A program made the position numbers and the translations under genes. Below are positions 41,951 through 43,800 of a stretch of 43,800 bases of DNA, in pieces (positions within the stretch are counted from its first letter, which is position 1; every line of letters starts with the position of its first letter). The stretch is from Ancalomicrobiaceae bacterium. Its GTDB lineage: Bacteria; Pseudomonadota; Alphaproteobacteria; Rhizobiales; Ancalomicrobiaceae. The stretch spans positions 1-43,800 of the forward strand of contig JARLIT010000132.1 in the NCBI GenBank assembly GCA_031291575.1, written 5' to 3'. Under the pieces are notes generated by a model. That model was not told the DNA's origin. It made no database searches and saw nothing but the letters and a program-made list of their open reading frames with translations.

Positions 41951-42042
41951 GTAACGTTAGTATGCTGGCCCGATCGAGTCAACTGATGCTAAACGTGCCC
42001 AATCGGTGTCGGCCGTTCGGCCAGAGGAAGGATGCTGCGGGC

Positions 42043-43071
42043 ATGGCGTCGAAACGAGTTACCAGCCATGACGTTGCGCGCCGTGCCGGGGTGTCGCGTG
42101 CAACTGTCAGCTTGGTGCTCAACCGGTCCGACGCTGTGGCCTTGAGCCAGGAGACGCGCGAGCGAGTGCGCCGAGCCGCGGCGGAACTCGGCTATCGCCC
42201 CAATTCGGCCGGGCGCATGCTGGCGAGCGGATCGACCGAGACGATCGGCCTGATCATCTCGGATGCGGCGATCTTGCCGATTGACGGCTTCATCCCGCAG
42301 GTGCTGCACGGCATCGGCCAAGTCAATCGCGAGCGCGGCCTGCATGTTCTCCTGGAAGGCCGGGACAGCTCGAGCGGGCCTAACCCTTACGAGGCGCTCG
42401 TTGACACGCGCCGGATCGACGGGCTGATCGTGTTGAATCCGCGCAGCGACGACGAACCATTGCGGGCTCTGATCGAAAGCGAGTTTCCGGTCGTCCTCGT
42501 CGGGTCGATCCGACACCCTAAGGAACACTCGGTCAATTTCTCCAGTCGCGCCGGCATCTCGGCGGCGACCCGCCTGTTGGTCGACCTTGGTCATCGCCGC
42601 ATCGGCATGGTCGCCTTTGCTGCGCCCGGCTTCGTCGCCGCCGATGCACGCGTGTCGGCGGTGCGCCGGGCGTTGCAGACGCATGGATTGACCATGCCGG
42701 ATGACGCCGTCGACTATGCCGACTTCAGTGCCGAAAGCGGGTACCATGCGACGAAACGATTGTTGCAACGGCAGCCGGACCTGACGGCGATCTTCGCCGG
42801 CAACGACACGATTGCCATCGGCGTGATGAGCGCGGCAGCGGCGCTCGGCCGACGTGTGCCGGGCGATCTCTCGGTCATCGGCTTCGACGACTTGCCGTTC
42901 TCGGCCTGGCTCAATCCGGCGCTGACGACAGTCCACATCGACGCCGTGCAACAAGGAGCGCTCGCCGCCGAAATGCTGATCCGCCTGTTGGCTGGCAAGC
43001 CGGTCGATGCGCGGCAGGTTCGGCTCGACTGCGAACTGGTCGAGCGCAAGTCCTGCGCCGGTGCACCGTGA
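42043..43071 (+). CDS. LacI-family transcriptional regulator
   Basis: A 342-residue repressor. Helix-turn-helix VTSHDVARRAGVSRATVSLVLNRS is at about residues 6-29, followed by the hinge ELGYRPNSAGRMLASGST and a sugar-sensing domain with DAIFxx-type blocks: IDGLIVLNPRSDDEP, FAGNDTIAIGVMSAAAALGRRVPGDLSVIGFDDLPFSAWLNPALTTV. The ATG at 42043 fits the family N-terminus; earlier in-frame codons add unrelated residues. It faces the alpha-galactoside-like importer operon and probably represses it until substrate arrives. It is followed by an SDR gene after 106 bases on the same strand. Confidence 0.93.
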   Translation: MASKRVTSHDVARRAGVSRATVSLVLNRSDAVALSQETRERVRRAAAELGYRPNSAGRMLASGSTETIGLIISDAAILPIDGFIPQVLHGIGQVNRERGLHVLLEGRDSSSGPNPYEALVDTRRIDGLIVLNPRSDDEPLRALIESEFPVVLVGSIRHPKEHSVNFSSRAGISAATRLLVDLGHRRIGMVAFAAPGFVAADARVSAVRRALQTHGLTMPDDAVDYADFSAESGYHATKRLLQRQPDLTAIFAGNDTIAIGVMSAAAALGRRVPGDLSVIGFDDLPFSAWLNPALTTVHIDAVQQGALAAEMLIRLLAGKPVDARQVRLDCELVERKSCAGAP

Positions 43072-43177
43072 ACGAGGGTGTCCGCGGAATAGGCCGGAAA
43101 ACCGGGCCAGATTGAGCTGCCGGATGAGTGGACCGGCGGCAGAACCATAACGGGTTGGCAGTGGGGAGCCCATCATC

Positions 43178-43800
43178 ATGGCCAGATTGCACGGCACGGT
43201 CGCAGTCATCACCGGTGCAGGTCGCGGCATCGGTCGGGAAATCGCGCTGACACAGGCGAGGAACGGAGCCCAGGTCGCCGTCATCGCCCGCAGCAAAGAC
43301 GAGATCGACGAAACCGCATCCTTGATTGCTCAGGATGGGGGCAAGGCGCTTGCCATCCCGGTCGACCTGGTCGACCGCGCCGCCGTCGAGTCTGCGTTCG
43401 GCCGCGTCGCAGCCGAGTTGGGTCCGGTCGATCTGCTCGTCAACAACCACGGTTCGTTTCGCGCCTTCGGCCCGATCTGGATGTGCGATCCCGATCAATG
43501 GTGGGGGGACGTCGAGATCAACCTGCGCGGCACGTTCCACACCTGCCGGGCGGCGGCGCCGATCATGCTGGCGCATGGCAAAGGCCGCATCGTCAATCTG
43601 GTCGGGGGTGGCGCCGGCAACAGCTTCCCGCATGGATCAGGCTATGCCTCCAGCAAGGCGGCGATCATGCGATTCACCGAATGCCTCAACGATACGACGA
43701 AGGACGGCGGCGTCCTGGCCTTCGCCGTCGATCCAGGTCTGGTCAGAACGGCGATGACCGAGCTGCAGCTGACCTCGGAGGCGGGCAAAGCTTATCTGCC
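43178..43800 (+). CDS. Short-chain dehydrogenase/reductase (3' end beyond window)
   Basis: The first 207 residues of an SDR; the end lies outside. The cofactor motif TGAGRGIG is near residue 12, followed by the structural NNHG (usually NNAG). Tyr and Lys of the active site are in SGYASSKAAIMRF. The position of the catalytic serine, 13 residues before the tyrosine, reads glycine in NLVGGGAG; a group of SDRs with a GGGA motif shares this. The ATG at 43178 follows GTGGGGAG. It lies behind the LacI-type regulator and may belong to the alpha-galactoside-like system or to another unit further on. Confidence 0.88.
   Translation, partial: MARLHGTVAVITGAGRGIGREIALTQARNGAQVAVIARSKDEIDETASLIAQDGGKALAIPVDLVDRAAVESAFGRVAAELGPVDLLVNNHGSFRAFGPIWMCDPDQWWGDVEINLRGTFHTCRAAAPIMLAHGKGRIVNLVGGGAGNSFPHGSGYASSKAAIMRFTECLNDTTKDGGVLAFAVDPGLVRTAMTELQLTSEAGKAYL

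Overview
The window is GC-rich DNA, densely packed with genes and with strong codon bias. It looks like a chromosome or large replicon of an alphaproteobacterium of the order Hyphomicrobiales (rhizobia-like). Supporting signs are the number of sugar ABC importers, a D-psicose 3-epimerase that closely matches the Agrobacterium type, and intergenic palindromic repeats resembling rhizobial mosaic elements. No tRNA, rRNA, CRISPR array, phage gene or recognisable transposase was seen. Family and genus cannot be fixed from the sequence alone.

Region A (1-15874) is a catabolic island. It opens with an oligopeptide-type ABC importer (permease end, permease, two ATPases) and an exported VOC protein. 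A MarR-family regulator on the minus strand follows. Then comes a luciferase-like FMN monooxygenase with a flavin reductase. A long plus-strand operon follows: a fused FAD-monooxygenase/old-yellow-enzyme protein of the salicylyl-CoA / 2-aminobenzoyl-CoA hydroxylase type, an SDR, a crotonase, two acyl-CoA dehydrogenases (one glutaryl-CoA type), a thioesterase, a RidA-fold protein and a hydratase/3-hydroxyacyl-CoA dehydrogenase fusion. Read together: import of an unknown compound, flavin-dependent attack, dearomatisation as a CoA thioester, then beta-oxidation towards glutaryl-CoA and crotonyl-CoA. Related palindromes upstream of both oxygenase units are candidate MarR operators. No CoA ligase is visible.

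Region B (15871-25443) is a sugar or sugar-acid regulon with a FadR-type GntR regulator. The minus-strand operon encodes regulator, binding protein, two-domain ATPase, permease, SDR, a UxuA-like protein and an SMP-30 lactonase. Divergently lie a canonical mannonate dehydratase and an RraA-family protein. The set fits an oxidative route: dehydrogenase, lactonase, dehydratase, aldolase.

Region C (25542-32377) is a rare-sugar regulon: a LacI regulator, three identical operators, a binding protein, a two-domain ATPase, two permeases and a D-psicose/D-tagatose 3-epimerase with all four active-site residues. Region D (32378-35962) holds two large hairpin repeats and a two-gene unit (TPR protein plus exported hypothetical protein) of unknown role. 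Region E (35963-43800) is an alpha-galactoside-like system: two permeases, a binding protein, a GH4 glycosidase and a MalK-type ATPase on the minus strand, diverging from a LacI regulator and an SDR that runs off the window. Two 12-bp palindromes lie in the divergent promoter.
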